This document shows positions 7,624 to 17,432 of a stretch of DNA of 40,609 nucleotides, one piece after another. This DNA comes from Bacteroidota bacterium. Its GTDB lineage: Bacteria > Bacteroidota > Bacteroidia > UKL13-3. Where the stretch lies: NCBI GenBank assembly GCA_947485745.1, contig CANKQY010000014.1, positions 1-40,609 on the forward strand. The letters are read 5' to 3'. A program made the position numbers and the translations under genes. Each line of letters begins with the position of its first letter. Position 1 is the first letter of the stretch. Below the pieces are notes generated by a model. It was not told the origin of the DNA and did not search any database. It worked only from the letters and a program-made list of their open reading frames with translations.

Positions 7624-9462
7624 ATGGATAACTTCGCCAAGCAAAGAACCCTACTGATTATTTTTATCAGTGTAGCACTTATTTATATTGCTCGCCTATT
7701 TTATATACAGGTGATAGATGATAGTTATGTCTTCTATGCACAAAATAATGTATTACAAGAGCAAACTATTTATCCCGCTAGGGGATTAATTTACGATAGA
7801 GATGGCGAGCTCTTGGTTTACAATGATGCCATTTATGATTTGTCTGTAACACCAGATCAGGTTAAGAATTTAGATACCCTATCATTTTGTAAGGTTTTAA
7901 ATATAAGCAAGGAGGAGTTTTTAGCCACCTTTGCACGATTAAAGAGGCAAAAGGGATATAGTCCTTGGAAACCAATTGTATTTCAACGTCAAATTACCAT
8001 ACCTACTTATGCGGCCTTCCAAGAAAAGCTATTCGATTTTCAGGGCTTTTTTGTAGAAGTACGAACAGATAGAAAATATAAACACAGCAACGCAGCGCAC
8101 GTTATGGGTTATATTGGTGAGGTTACGGATAGAGATATTGAAAAAAGTGACGGCTATTATAGAATGGGCGATTTCATTGGAATCAGTGGCGTGGAGAAGG
8201 TTTATGAAAAAGAATTGGGTGGTATAAAAGGTACAAGGTATGTTTTAGTTGATAGCAAAAACAGGACCCAAGGAAGGTATAAAAACGGTGAATTTGATAC
8301 AGCAGCTACTGCCGGAAAAAATATTCATTTGAGCATCAATCAAAAGTTACAGGCATTAGGAGAAGACTTACTTATTGGCAAAATTGGAAGTGTTGTTGCC
8401 ATTGAACCTAAAACTGGTGAGGTATTGGCCTTAGTTAGTTCTCCTACCTACGACCCAAATTTATTGGTAGGAAGAGAGAGAGGCAACAAATACATGGAGC
8501 TTTTAAAGGATCCAACAAAACCATTGTTTAACCGACCAATTTCTGCCCCCTATCCACCAGGTTCTATTTTCAAAATTATAATGAGCTTAATGGGGCAGCA
8601 AGAAAAGGTACTGAACCCATCAACAACTTATGGTTGCCATCATGGTTATTTATTTGTTGGCTGCCACCCACATGGATCGCCTTTGCAATTAAGGGGAGCC
8701 ATTGCCATTAGTTGCAATGCCTATTTTTGCCAAGTTTACCGCAGTGTAATCAACAACCCTAAATACAAACATGTAGAAGATGCCTATAATGAATTCTACA
8801 AACATGCTTATAGTTTTGGAATGGGTCATGCTTTAGGTATTGATTTGTATGGTGAAGGTCAGGGGATACTCAAAAAAACTAGCTATTTTGATAAACTATA
8901 TGGCAGGTATAGGTGGCAAGCGCTCACAACTATTTCTATGGGAATTGGGCAAGGTGAGTTAGGCATAACTCCTCTGCAAATGGCCAATGCAACAGCGGCA
9001 GTAGCAAACAGAGGTTATTATATTACACCGCATATTGTAAAGAAAATAAACAACCATGCTAATCCAAATGCTGAATACAATACCAAACATTGGACAACCA
9101 TAGATACAGCTTATTTCCCAATAGTTATTGAAGGCATGCAAGATGTGGTAGAGCATGGCACGGCTTACGTGGCAAGAATACCGGGCATTGTTGTTTGTGG
9201 TAAAACAGGAACGGCTCAAAACCCACATGGCAAAGACCACTCCATCTTTTTTGCCTTTGCCCCAAAAGATAATCCTAAGATTGCAATTGCAGTTGTAGTT
9301 GAAAATGCAGGTTTTGGCGCAACTTGGGCAGCTCCAATTGCCAGTTTAATGATGGAACAATATTTAACAGGAAAACACGATACTAGAAAAGCATTGCTGG
9401 AACGAATGTTAAAAGACAATAGAAAACCACTAAATGACAGTACAACAGCCAAAACCAAGTAG
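7624..9462 (+). CDS. mrdA: Penicillin-binding protein 2 (elongasome transpeptidase)
   Basis: Class B PBP that crosslinks peptidoglycan during rod elongation, anchored in the inner membrane with its catalytic domain in the periplasm. It is 612 residues. There is one N-terminal membrane helix (about 8-28), then the dimerisation/pedestal domain starting at PARGLIYDRDG (51-61). The transpeptidase motifs are S314-x-x-K317 in PPGSIFK, SCN at 363-365 (SxN) and KTG at 527-529. It sits directly between mreD and rodA; its 3' end overlaps rodA by 29 bases. Confidence 0.96.
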   Translation: MDNFAKQRTLLIIFISVALIYIARLFYIQVIDDSYVFYAQNNVLQEQTIYPARGLIYDRDGELLVYNDAIYDLSVTPDQVKNLDTLSFCKVLNISKEEFLATFARLKRQKGYSPWKPIVFQRQITIPTYAAFQEKLFDFQGFFVEVRTDRKYKHSNAAHVMGYIGEVTDRDIEKSDGYYRMGDFIGISGVEKVYEKELGGIKGTRYVLVDSKNRTQGRYKNGEFDTAATAGKNIHLSINQKLQALGEDLLIGKIGSVVAIEPKTGEVLALVSSPTYDPNLLVGRERGNKYMELLKDPTKPLFNRPISAPYPPGSIFKIIMSLMGQQEKVLNPSTTYGCHHGYLFVGCHPHGSPLQLRGAIAISCNAYFCQVYRSVINNPKYKHVEDAYNEFYKHAYSFGMGHALGIDLYGEGQGILKKTSYFDKLYGRYRWQALTTISMGIGQGELGITPLQMANATAAVANRGYYITPHIVKKINNHANPNAEYNTKHWTTIDTAYFPIVIEGMQDVVEHGTAYVARIPGIVVCGKTGTAQNPHGKDHSIFFAFAPKDNPKIAIAVVVENAGFGATWAAPIASLMMEQYLTGKHDTRKALLERMLKDNRKPLNDSTTAKTK

Positions 9463-10711
9463 GATAGATTGGATAACTTTGCTCCTCTATTACATCTTAG
9501 TAATAGTTGGCTTAATGTGCATTTATGCCTCGGTTTACAAAGAAACTAACCCCAATATTTGGGATGGCACACAAAACTATGGAAAACAGCTAGTATGGAT
9601 TGGCATTTCTTCTTTTTTAGGTTTAATGATTCTGCTGATTGACGAAAAGTTTTTTTATGCTTTTGCCTACCCTATTTTTGGAATAACCATTGTATTACTA
9701 GTATTGGTGCTGGTTGCGGGAACAACTGTAAAAGGTTCCTCCTCTTGGATTGAGATTGGCAACTTTAGAATACAACCTGCAGAATTTGCTAAGTTTGGAA
9801 CCGCTTTGGCTTTGGCAAAATTCTTAAGCGGCTACAATGTAAACTTTGAAAAAGACAGGAAGATTCAGGTTATCAGTGCAGGAATTATTATACTTCCCAT
9901 GATCATTATTTTATTTCAAAATGAAACAGGATCTACGCTAGTTTTTACTTCTTTTATATTAGTTTTATTTAGAGAAGGCTTGCCGGGATGGATTTTATTT
10001 TCAGGTTTTATGTTAGTTATATTGGCCATATTAGCCTTATTAATTCCACCATTATACATCATGATTGGCCTGGTGGTTTTGGCAATTGTATTCCTTTTAG
10101 TGGTGCGCAGAACAAGCTTATTAATTGGGCTAACTGTTGGAGTACTTTTACTTTCTTGCGTTATGGTTAGTAGCATCAATTACGTATTTGAAAATGTAAT
10201 GCAGGCGCATCAACGAACCAGGATCAATGTATTGCTTGGAAAACAAGTAGATATTAAAGGTGCAGGTTATAATGTGCAACAATCAAAAATTGCCATTGGC
10301 AGTGGTAGCTTTTGGGGAAAAGGCTTTTTACAAGGTACCCAAAATAAATTCAGATTTGTGCCAGAGCAAAGTACCGATTTCATTTTTTGTACTATAGGCG
10401 AAGAATATGGTTTTTTGGGTTCATTCATTTTTGTGTTCTTGTATGTATTTCTGCTATACCGGCTGCTGATGATGGCAGAGCGGCAACGACAAAAATTTAA
10501 TAGGGTTTATGGATACAGTGTAGTTTGCATTTTATTCTTCCACTTTGTTATTAATGTTGGTATGACCCTAGGGCTGATGCCTGTTATTGGAATCCCCCTA
10601 CCCTTTATTAGTTATGGGGGTTCGGCCTTATTGAGTTTTACCATATTGCTTTTTATTTTTATTCGCTTAGATGCCAATAGGGTAAATGAATTGCGTGGAG
10701 CTTTTGATTAG
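9434..10711 (+). CDS. rodA: SEDS peptidoglycan glycosyltransferase RodA
   Basis: Polymerises lipid II in the elongasome as partner of PBP2. It is 425 residues with about ten membrane segments. SEDS signatures: IQPAEFAKFG near residues 115-124, the large periplasmic loop with FVPEQSTDFIF containing the conserved Asp, GEEYGFLGS, and the C-terminal PLPFISYGGSALLSF. ATG at 9434 lies within the PBP2 gene, giving tight coupling. The stop TAG at 10709-10711 abuts the opposite-strand aat stop with no base between. Confidence 0.96.
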   Translation: MTVQQPKPSRIDWITLLLYYILVIVGLMCIYASVYKETNPNIWDGTQNYGKQLVWIGISSFLGLMILLIDEKFFYAFAYPIFGITIVLLVLVLVAGTTVKGSSSWIEIGNFRIQPAEFAKFGTALALAKFLSGYNVNFEKDRKIQVISAGIIILPMIIILFQNETGSTLVFTSFILVLFREGLPGWILFSGFMLVILAILALLIPPLYIMIGLVVLAIVFLLVVRRTSLLIGLTVGVLLLSCVMVSSINYVFENVMQAHQRTRINVLLGKQVDIKGAGYNVQQSKIAIGSGSFWGKGFLQGTQNKFRFVPEQSTDFIFCTIGEEYGFLGSFIFVFLYVFLLYRLLMMAERQRQKFNRVYGYSVVCILFFHFVINVGMTLGLMPVIGIPLPFISYGGSALLSFTILLFIFIRLDANRVNELRGAFD

Positions 10712-11347
10712 TTAATCTAGGTATTTATCTAATAGTTTTAAAAATTCTGTTTTGGGGATTTCTTTTGCCCCTAAGCTAATTAAATGCTTGGTAGATTGTT
10801 GGCAATCTATTAGCTCAATACCTTCTTGTAGGCAATGCAAACAAAAATAAATGAGAGCAGCTTTGCTGGCATTACTTACTATGCTAAACATGCTTTCTCC
10901 ATAAAACACTTTGCCCATTTGAACTCCATAAAATCCACCTACCAAAAATTCATTCTTATATACCTCAATTGAATGCGCAAAACCAAGCTCGTATAAGTTA
11001 CAATAGGCAGTTACAATTTCATCGCTAATCCATGTTCCTTCTTGGCTCCTAATATCCTTGCAAGTATTAATCACCCTTTCAAAATCATGGTCTATTCTAA
11101 AGGTGAACTCCCCTTTTTTCAAGATTTGTTTCATGCTTTTGCTAACCTTAATTTCTTTAGGGAGCAATACCAAACGAGGATCCGGGCACCACCAAAGAAT
11201 GGGGTCTTCTTCATTGAACCAAGGGAAAGCGCCAATGCGATAAGCTTGTAATAGGGTATCAGGTTCCAAGTCTCCGCCTACTGCTAAGAGTCCATCTGCA
11301 TCGGTTTGACTTGGATCAGGAAATTGCTTATCGAAAATAAAATTCAT
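10712..11347 (-). CDS. aat: Leucyl/phenylalanyl-tRNA--protein transferase
   Basis: Adds Leu or Phe to N-terminal Arg/Lys of proteins, marking them for ClpAP/S-type degradation (N-end rule). It is 211 residues. Characteristic segments: GLLAVGGDL near 19-27, AYRIGAFPWFNEEDPILWWCPDPR near 35-58, GTWISDEIVTAY, GFAHSIEVY, LVGGFYGVQMGKVFYGESMFS and ELIDCQQSTKHLISLGAK. ATG start. It follows the pterin dehydratase gene by 14 bp on the same strand, which suggests co-transcription. Confidence 0.95.
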   Translation of the reverse strand: MNFIFDKQFPDPSQTDADGLLAVGGDLEPDTLLQAYRIGAFPWFNEEDPILWWCPDPRLVLLPKEIKVSKSMKQILKKGEFTFRIDHDFERVINTCKDIRSQEGTWISDEIVTAYCNLYELGFAHSIEVYKNEFLVGGFYGVQMGKVFYGESMFSIVSNASKAALIYFCLHCLQEGIELIDCQQSTKHLISLGAKEIPKTEFLKLLDKYLD

Positions 11348-11361
11348 GGAAAGAAAGCTAC

Positions 11362-11595
11362 TTATATTTTATCTAATAAAGCGGCTAATTCATGGTCTTT
11401 ATTTGTTACTATATTTCCAGCATCATGTGTGCAAAGTTTCACCTCTACTTTATTATAAATATTTGTCCATTCTGGATGGTGATTCGATTTTTCAATAACA
11501 AATCCCGCTTTAACCATCCAAGCCAAAGCTTCTGGAAAATCTTTAAATTGAAAGGTTTTGCAAAGCTTACCTTCTACAGTGGTCCATTGGTTCAT
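11362..11595 (-). CDS. phhB: Pterin-4a-carbinolamine dehydratase
   Basis: Dehydrates 4a-hydroxy-tetrahydropterin, recycling the cofactor of aromatic amino-acid hydroxylases. The 77-residue protein has the minimal PCD fold. The active-site signature EKSNHHPEWTNIYNKVEV at about residues 35-52 contains the paired histidines and H-P-x-W, and a second histidine follows in LCTHDAGN. No pterin-dependent hydroxylase is present in the window, so its partner lies elsewhere or it serves molybdopterin/folate housekeeping. Upstream of aat, ATG start. Confidence 0.9.
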   Translation of the reverse strand: MNQWTTVEGKLCKTFQFKDFPEALAWMVKAGFVIEKSNHHPEWTNIYNKVEVKLCTHDAGNIVTNKDHELAALLDKI

Positions 11596-11616
11596 AATTT
11601 GTTTTTTTTAGTTTCT

Positions 11617-11624
11617 CAAAAATA
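11617..11624 (-). promoter_or_regulatory. Candidate -7 element for phhB-aat
   Basis: Read on the minus strand this is TATTTTTG, an exact TAnnTTTG match, 21 bases before the phhB ATG. No clear -33 TTG is seen. Confidence 0.4.
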
Positions 11625-11757
11625 TCGTAATATATTTCATTTAGCTAATAGATTTCTATTTGACTCCTAGAGTCGTGTGTTACTAGAATGACAATTTACC
11701 TATAAACATGCGAACCTGATGGGTTTGTAACTAAATAAACTAGCTAAATTTCACTAT

Positions 11758-11798
11758 AAAAAAAAACTCCCCTTAGATTTTGCAACCTAAGGGGAGTT
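11758..11798 (-). terminator. Rho-independent terminator of the hydrolase-like gene
   Basis: A perfect 12-bp stem (AACTCCCCTTAG at 11765-11776 with CTAAGGGGAGTT at 11787-11798), a 10-nt loop, and an A run at 11758-11766 that becomes the U tract on the minus strand. It lies 18 bp after the stop of the 11817-13751 gene. Confidence 0.9.
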
Positions 11799-11816
11799 AA
11801 TATAATTAGGAAAATA

Positions 11817-13751
11817 CTAGTTAATTGTGAAACGCTTAGTTGCAGTTGCACCATTGCTAGTTTTAACGTTCATGATATAAACACCAGGGTTAAAACCATT
11901 GGTATTTAAAGTATAATTATGAGCGTTAACACCAGTCAAATTAACAACCTCACGACCCATTATATCGTATACTACTAAAGTATTGATAGGCGCTTTACTA
12001 TTGTCCATGTTTACTTTTACATAATCATTTGCAGGATTAGGGTAAACTGTTACAAATAAGTTAAGATCAGCTTCTTTGATACCTACTGACATTTTCTTGG
12101 TTAAAACAATCATGTTAGTTGTAGTCGAGTTCATCATATAAACAGGGTTGCTAACAATAACTCTCCATTTAAGGGTAACAGATTGACCAGCACCAATTCC
12201 CAAGCTAGTTAATAAACCATAAATAGCAGATTGAGGCGCAACTATTGAAGTACTGTCAGCAAGTGGCAGTGATAAAACCGGCGCTTTAAAGTTACCAGTA
12301 TCCAATTGGAACAAATAAGTAGTTGATCCAGCTTTAGCCGTTGCCACATGAGATTTACCCCATGATGCATTAAAAAACAATGAAGCACTGTCATAAATAT
12401 TAATCGCCGCATTGTTGGCGGGAGAAAGTAATGAGAAACTATTCAAAGCTACTGGTCCAGTTAAATCTAATTGTTGAGCAATACGAGGTGCAACAAATCT
12501 AACAACCGTATCGCAATAAGCTTTAGCTTTAGCCGCCGACATATTTGGATTAGTAAGCAAAGACAATGAATCAGCAATACGACCGCTTGCTGGCAAGAAA
12601 CCATAGAAAGGAGGCGAAGCAGGAGAACCTTGGTAAGGAACTGCAGTTGTAGCAATCATTACTGGAGAACTCCACCATTCCCAAGGTGAATTTTCTAATG
12701 GGAAAGAAGACTCAAAACCAAACATATTATTTTCTGCATTAGGCACCATCATGGCACGCTTACTAATTGCATCTGCATAACCAATATTATTTAATTTGTT
12801 GTTGATACCCATTTTGTTTGCTTTAGGAATAACATCACCCGCACCACTTGCGTTAGGTATAACGGTAATACCAGTTGTTGGAACAACTACGTTACCAGTA
12901 TTGTATGGAGCAAACGGATCTTTTGTGCAATGTAAACTTACAATTGGTAAGCTGGTTGTTTTCATCCAAGCTGTATCACCCATAGCACCACCATAATTGA
13001 ATACCATATCAAAATCACTAGAAACACTTGCATCAGCACCATAGTTCAAAGGAGCCCAACCGCCTAGGCCAGTCCAATCGCCTAATGTATCCATGCTAAC
13101 CATTGGACTTAAATTTCCGCGTAAAAACTTCAAATTCGACTCTATGTCGACTCTGCTGCTTACTGTTGCTCCAGCAAGAGCAATGTATCCACCAGTACCT
13201 TGGCCACCTAAAATGATTCTTGAAGTGTCAATTTTGTATGTACTAGCATTAACTCTTAAATAACGAACTGCATTACGTGCATCTTGCAATCCTCTAAAAG
13301 TAGCTTTTAATAATTGTTCTCTTGCATCTGCCTGAACAGTTGAAGCAGCATTCCATCCAGAACGATAATCAATTGCAGCCACAACATAACCTCTTTTAGC
13401 AAAACTGTTTGCTAATTCAACTATTGCACTGTCATTTCTATTTCCAGTAGTTTGTCTGTTAACCACTGCTGGTAAATAACTACCAGTATGAGCTAAAATA
13501 ATCAAAGGTCTTTTTGCTGAGGTATCACCTGTTGGCTCATAAACATCGCATCTTAATTTAGCAGAATACAAAGGTGGGATACCTGGTACTTGGCCAAATA
13601 GAATGTTTACAGCTGCATTTGAATCATACATTACGTTACTTGTTTTAGTAACTCCTTGGAAAACAGGATCGATAAATCTCACCTGTGCATTTGCCTGCAT
13701 TGCAAGAGTGCAGGCCATAATGGCTAATCCTCTTAGTAATTGTTTTTTCAT
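11817..13751 (-). CDS. T9SS-exported alpha/beta-hydrolase-like protein
   Basis: A 644-residue secreted protein. It has a Sec signal peptide (residues 1-22, cut after ANA), an alpha/beta-hydrolase-like domain (about 65-420) and a linker with a beta sandwich (about 445-560). It ends in a type A T9SS sorting domain beginning VYPNPANDYVKV and containing YDIMGREV and GVYIMNV. The hydrolase core resembles carboxylesterase/PHB-depolymerase-like proteins (LIILAHTGSY, GYVVAAIDYRSGW, LQDARNAVRYLR). The nucleophile elbow reads GGQGTGG at 182-188, so the usual serine is Gly185 (codon GGT). It may be a non-catalytic binding protein or use another residue. It follows a TonB-dependent receptor gene by 84 bp. 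Confidence 0.85.
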   Translation of the reverse strand: MKKQLLRGLAIMACTLAMQANAQVRFIDPVFQGVTKTSNVMYDSNAAVNILFGQVPGIPPLYSAKLRCDVYEPTGDTSAKRPLIILAHTGSYLPAVVNRQTTGNRNDSAIVELANSFAKRGYVVAAIDYRSGWNAASTVQADAREQLLKATFRGLQDARNAVRYLRVNASTYKIDTSRIILGGQGTGGYIALAGATVSSRVDIESNLKFLRGNLSPMVSMDTLGDWTGLGGWAPLNYGADASVSSDFDMVFNYGGAMGDTAWMKTTSLPIVSLHCTKDPFAPYNTGNVVVPTTGITVIPNASGAGDVIPKANKMGINNKLNNIGYADAISKRAMMVPNAENNMFGFESSFPLENSPWEWWSSPVMIATTAVPYQGSPASPPFYGFLPASGRIADSLSLLTNPNMSAAKAKAYCDTVVRFVAPRIAQQLDLTGPVALNSFSLLSPANNAAINIYDSASLFFNASWGKSHVATAKAGSTTYLFQLDTGNFKAPVLSLPLADSTSIVAPQSAIYGLLTSLGIGAGQSVTLKWRVIVSNPVYMMNSTTTNMIVLTKKMSVGIKEADLNLFVTVYPNPANDYVKVNMDNSKAPINTLVVYDIMGREVVNLTGVNAHNYTLNTNGFNPGVYIMNVKTSNGATATKRFTIN

Positions 13752-13835
13752 ATTTTTTAGTGTTTTGCTTTAAATTTGATTTTGCTAATTAAGTCTCATT
13801 TTATAATATAATCAAGTCATTTGTATTTTTTGCAA

Positions 13836-16604
13836 CTATTTAGAAAAATCAAACAAGAGCGAAAAGTAGGCTAACCTACCAACTTTAGGACCACCATAAA
13901 CCTGTATTACCTTGTTGTTTAGGAGATTACTAGCACCAACCTTAACAATTAGCTTCTCTTGGGGGAAATATTTATTTATTTGGGCATCAACCATTCCATA
14001 AGCTGGAACCTCACCTGTAAACTGAGGGGAACCTTCGAAAACAAAACCTTGTTGCCATTTATAATTTACACTATATCCCCAATTAAGAACATTCATACCA
14101 AAAAACCTTGAATCTATTTCTCTCCCGTTAACCCCTAAATTATATTTATGGGGTGGTGTATTGAAAGCTGGAATTAAATCATCGGTAGAACCATGCCTAT
14201 TTAGTTCATTCCACGAATAATTTGCTGCAAAGCCTAAGGCCTTTTCATAGTAATAATTTAAACCTATGGAAAATCCTTGGGTGGTTACTCTGTCTAGTGC
14301 ATTTGTGCTTACTCGGTATACTTTTGCAGAATTTAAATAAACTTCATTTGCCGGCCAATCCAAATCTACACCAATTTTATACCCAATAAAATCATCGTAC
14401 CAACTGTAGTAGTAACTCATATCTATAAATAACTTTTCACCTAAATTTCCTCTGTAACCAAACTCAATGGATTTAACCCTTTCTGGTCTAATTGGCGCCA
14501 CATTAAAATACGACAACCTATTTTTACCATTATTAAATGCATCAATCAAACTTCCCACAGTAACCAAACTATCAAAACCTTTTAAGTTTCCTAGAAGTGT
14601 TGCCCTACCTACATTCAAATTAATGTACTGATCGGTTAAAGTTGGGTTACGAATTGCACTTGAGGCAGAAAAACGAAAAACATGCGCTTTATAAGAATAA
14701 ACAAAAGAAGCTGCAGGCGACCACAGCAAATTAAAATTTTGATTTTTATCTAACCTATTGGTGAAACTAACCTTCAATTTGTCTGTAAAAAATTTGTGCT
14801 CCAAACCTAAATAGGCTCCAACCTCATTGTTTCTAATTCTTTCTGTAGTGTCTAAAAAGATAGTTCCCTTGCTATATGGCGCATATAATCTGTAGTTTCC
14901 ACCAATCCTAACATCCAATTCTTTTAACTTGAACTGCTTTTCTGCCATTAAATGATACAGGGCAGATTGATCAAAAAAACGAGATCCCCCATTTCTGTTT
15001 GTTAAAGAAATGATTTCTTTATAAGCAGAATCGAACCTACCTGTATTTGGTTCAAACCGAGCTAAACCGCCAGTTTGGTTGGAAGGTTTAATATCTGTTT
15101 GACTTCTTACTAAGCCATGGTAACGCACCAAGGAATCATAATAATAATTATTTAAATAATGGTTTGCGTATTTTTCATATTCAATTCCTGGCGGTGTGCT
15201 ATTGGCTGGGGGCCTAAGTCCTATAATGGTATTATAAGCTATGCTGTTCCAGTTTTCGGCATAATCTTTAGCCCAATTGTTGTCTGATTTAGCATATTGC
15301 TGTAAAAGCAAAGCCGTTGCATAAGCATCAAAACTATTGCCCGCATTCTCTTTGGTGTTATAGGCTCTAATGAAAAAACTATTCTCTTTTCGTAGCTCTA
15401 ATTTATTCTGATTAAACAAAATATCCTTTAAACTAAAACGATTGTCGCCTTGGTAAACCGTGGTTCCGGTGCTAAAATTAGAGCAAAAAATAAGTTCAAC
15501 ATCTTTCTTCACTTTATAATAAAGGCCAGCACTCATTTTTAAATTCCTGGAATTATAATCTACCAAGTCTTTTTCCATATAACCCTTGCGGGTTGTATAG
15601 CCATAGCCCAAGTATGTTATGCCAGTTTGTTTGAACCTAGAATTTGAATACTCGTCGCCATATACATTCACGGCATCGTACCCACCCGGATTTGTTTCAT
15701 CAACCGGACTTTGCAAGGTTTTTTCATAATTGGTTGCCTCCCAATCTAATGCACTCATTGCAAACAAATTTATTTTATACGCAAATTTATCCTCGCCTTT
15801 TTTATTCTTAAAAACCTCGGCATACCTTATCGCAAATTCAGTTAATTTCCTTTCGCCTATTCGCATTTGCACACTCAATCCGGGGAAAAGAAAAGGATTC
15901 TTAGTTTGCATATTGATTACCCCGTTAAAAGCGCCAGGGCCATAATAAGCGCCACTTGCACCAACTATTAAATCTACTTTTTGCACATCTAATTCGGAGG
16001 CACCCAAAAAATTACCGAGCGAAAAATTCAGACCTGGTGATTGGTTATCTACGCCATCTATTAACTGCAAACTCCTCACGGGAGAAGTACTATTGAACCC
16101 TCTGGTATTTATAATTTTGAACCCAATACTTGCGCTGGTCATGTCTACCCCTTTTAAATGCGCCAAGCCTTCATAAAAATTTGCCGCGGGGGTTTCTTTG
16201 ATAGCAATAGCATCCATGGTTTCAATGGTAAGTGGTGCCTGCTTTTGTTTCATAGTAATACGCGTATCCTTGATTGAAACCTCATTCAATTGACGTGTAT
16301 TTTCCTTCAATTTAATCTCTAATGGCTTAGCAACACTGCTCACATTTAATTCTGCCTTTATATAACCAACATAAGAAATAACAATTGTAAATGGCAGTTG
16401 CTGATTCGTCTTTAAAGTAAAGGCACCCTCATAATCTGTTGAAGTACCCGTGGTAGTTCCTTTCACAGAAATTGTAGCACCTATAAGTGCCTCAGCAGTT
16501 TTAATATCCCTCACAAAACCCCTAACCAAAACAGGGGCTTGAGCCTTTACGGTGCTGAGTGTTATAATAAAATATAGATATATTATTAGTAGAATCTTCT
16601 TCAA
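13836..16604 (-). CDS. TonB-dependent outer-membrane receptor
   Basis: A 922-residue importer of an unidentified ligand across the outer membrane. It has a signal peptide (1-21, ending VKAQA), a CarboxypepD_reg-like domain (about 25-105: VRGFVRDIKTAEALIGATIS, SYVGY), a plug domain (about 125-240: LQLIDGVDNQ, VDLIVGASGAYYGPGAFNGVINM) and a 22-strand-type barrel ending in an aromatic LFDFSK. No SusD partner is adjacent, so this is a stand-alone or SusC-unlike receptor. The start must be the TTG at 16604: an in-frame TGA lies 21 bp upstream and the signal peptide begins directly after. It probably forms an operon with the T9SS protein downstream. Confidence 0.92.
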   Translation of the reverse strand: MKKILLIIYLYFIITLSTVKAQAPVLVRGFVRDIKTAEALIGATISVKGTTTGTSTDYEGAFTLKTNQQLPFTIVISYVGYIKAELNVSSVAKPLEIKLKENTRQLNEVSIKDTRITMKQKQAPLTIETMDAIAIKETPAANFYEGLAHLKGVDMTSASIGFKIINTRGFNSTSPVRSLQLIDGVDNQSPGLNFSLGNFLGASELDVQKVDLIVGASGAYYGPGAFNGVINMQTKNPFLFPGLSVQMRIGERKLTEFAIRYAEVFKNKKGEDKFAYKINLFAMSALDWEATNYEKTLQSPVDETNPGGYDAVNVYGDEYSNSRFKQTGITYLGYGYTTRKGYMEKDLVDYNSRNLKMSAGLYYKVKKDVELIFCSNFSTGTTVYQGDNRFSLKDILFNQNKLELRKENSFFIRAYNTKENAGNSFDAYATALLLQQYAKSDNNWAKDYAENWNSIAYNTIIGLRPPANSTPPGIEYEKYANHYLNNYYYDSLVRYHGLVRSQTDIKPSNQTGGLARFEPNTGRFDSAYKEIISLTNRNGGSRFFDQSALYHLMAEKQFKLKELDVRIGGNYRLYAPYSKGTIFLDTTERIRNNEVGAYLGLEHKFFTDKLKVSFTNRLDKNQNFNLLWSPAASFVYSYKAHVFRFSASSAIRNPTLTDQYINLNVGRATLLGNLKGFDSLVTVGSLIDAFNNGKNRLSYFNVAPIRPERVKSIEFGYRGNLGEKLFIDMSYYYSWYDDFIGYKIGVDLDWPANEVYLNSAKVYRVSTNALDRVTTQGFSIGLNYYYEKALGFAANYSWNELNRHGSTDDLIPAFNTPPHKYNLGVNGREIDSRFFGMNVLNWGYSVNYKWQQGFVFEGSPQFTGEVPAYGMVDAQINKYFPQEKLIVKVGASNLLNNKVIQVYGGPKVGRLAYFSLLFDFSK

Positions 16605-16716
16605 ATTGAAACGTTTTATTAATCAATAATAAGAAATATTGTTATAATCCCATTTTTTTGCAAAAAATGTAAAAATAGCAGTACCAAAAATGCCGCTTTT
16701 TATGATTTATAGGAGC

Positions 16717-17325
16717 TTATTTTAACTTAATTGCCAATCCAAGTGTAAATTCTCCCTGAAAAAGGATTGGATTAAAATAAATATTAGGAGCACAACCACC
16801 ACTGTTACAAAAAATACCTGCACCACCCATTTCTAAAGGCATATTTCCTTTGGCCTGAATCCGCAAGCCTACTCTTTTATTGATGTCTGCTTTTAGTCCT
16901 AATCCAAAAGTAGCTGCAAAAAACCATTCATCCCCGGTTAAATTATGATCGCCAGTAGGATTAAACTGCGCGGCTCCTAGAGAGAATATAGTGTGTGGGC
17001 GAACAGAGCCATCAGACAGGTCCTTATTAAAACCTAATTGATAATAGTTTACATTTAAATCACTAATTTTAGTAGTTGCAGAAAAACCTCCTTCTTTTAC
17101 CAAAGTAGTTTGTTGACCGCTCCAACCTAGGGTAATAGAACCAAATGGCACTTCAAATTCAAGGGCAGCACCATAACTCCAATCTCCCTTTACTCTATAA
17201 TCCCCCGATACAGAGTAAACTCTAGAACCAGTTAATGCACCCCCGTAGCCTAATAAAGAAATACTTTGAGCTTGTGCAGTTGCCACACAAATAGTAACTA
17301 AAATAAATAAGTATATCTTTTTCAT
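16717..17325 (-). CDS. Small outer-membrane beta-barrel protein
   Basis: A 202-residue protein with a signal peptide (1-19, ending AQAQ) and alternating hydrophobic/polar beta strands with many glycines, ending in FTLGLAIKLK. This fits an OmpW/porin-like 8- to 10-stranded barrel, but no named family is recognised. It has two cysteines close together (CNSGGC near residue 176). ATG start, preceded by an exact TAnnTTTG box. It lies upstream of the TonB receptor by 112 bp on the same strand, with no terminator seen between them. Confidence 0.75.
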   Translation of the reverse strand: MKKIYLFILVTICVATAQAQSISLLGYGGALTGSRVYSVSGDYRVKGDWSYGAALEFEVPFGSITLGWSGQQTTLVKEGGFSATTKISDLNVNYYQLGFNKDLSDGSVRPHTIFSLGAAQFNPTGDHNLTGDEWFFAATFGLGLKADINKRVGLRIQAKGNMPLEMGGAGIFCNSGGCAPNIYFNPILFQGEFTLGLAIKLK

Positions 17326-17342
17326 TTAATTGTTAATTTGAA

Positions 17343-17350
17343 CAAACATA
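17343..17350 (-). promoter_or_regulatory. Candidate -7 element for the barrel protein gene
   Basis: On the minus strand TATGTTTG matches TAnnTTTG; it lies 17 bases before the ATG at 17325. Confidence 0.45.
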
Positions 17351-17432
17351 AAATAAATAATTGAAAATAAAAAACCATTAAAATTAGAAAAAGGATAATA
17401 AATAATCCATGAAATAGCTATTATAGAATCAT

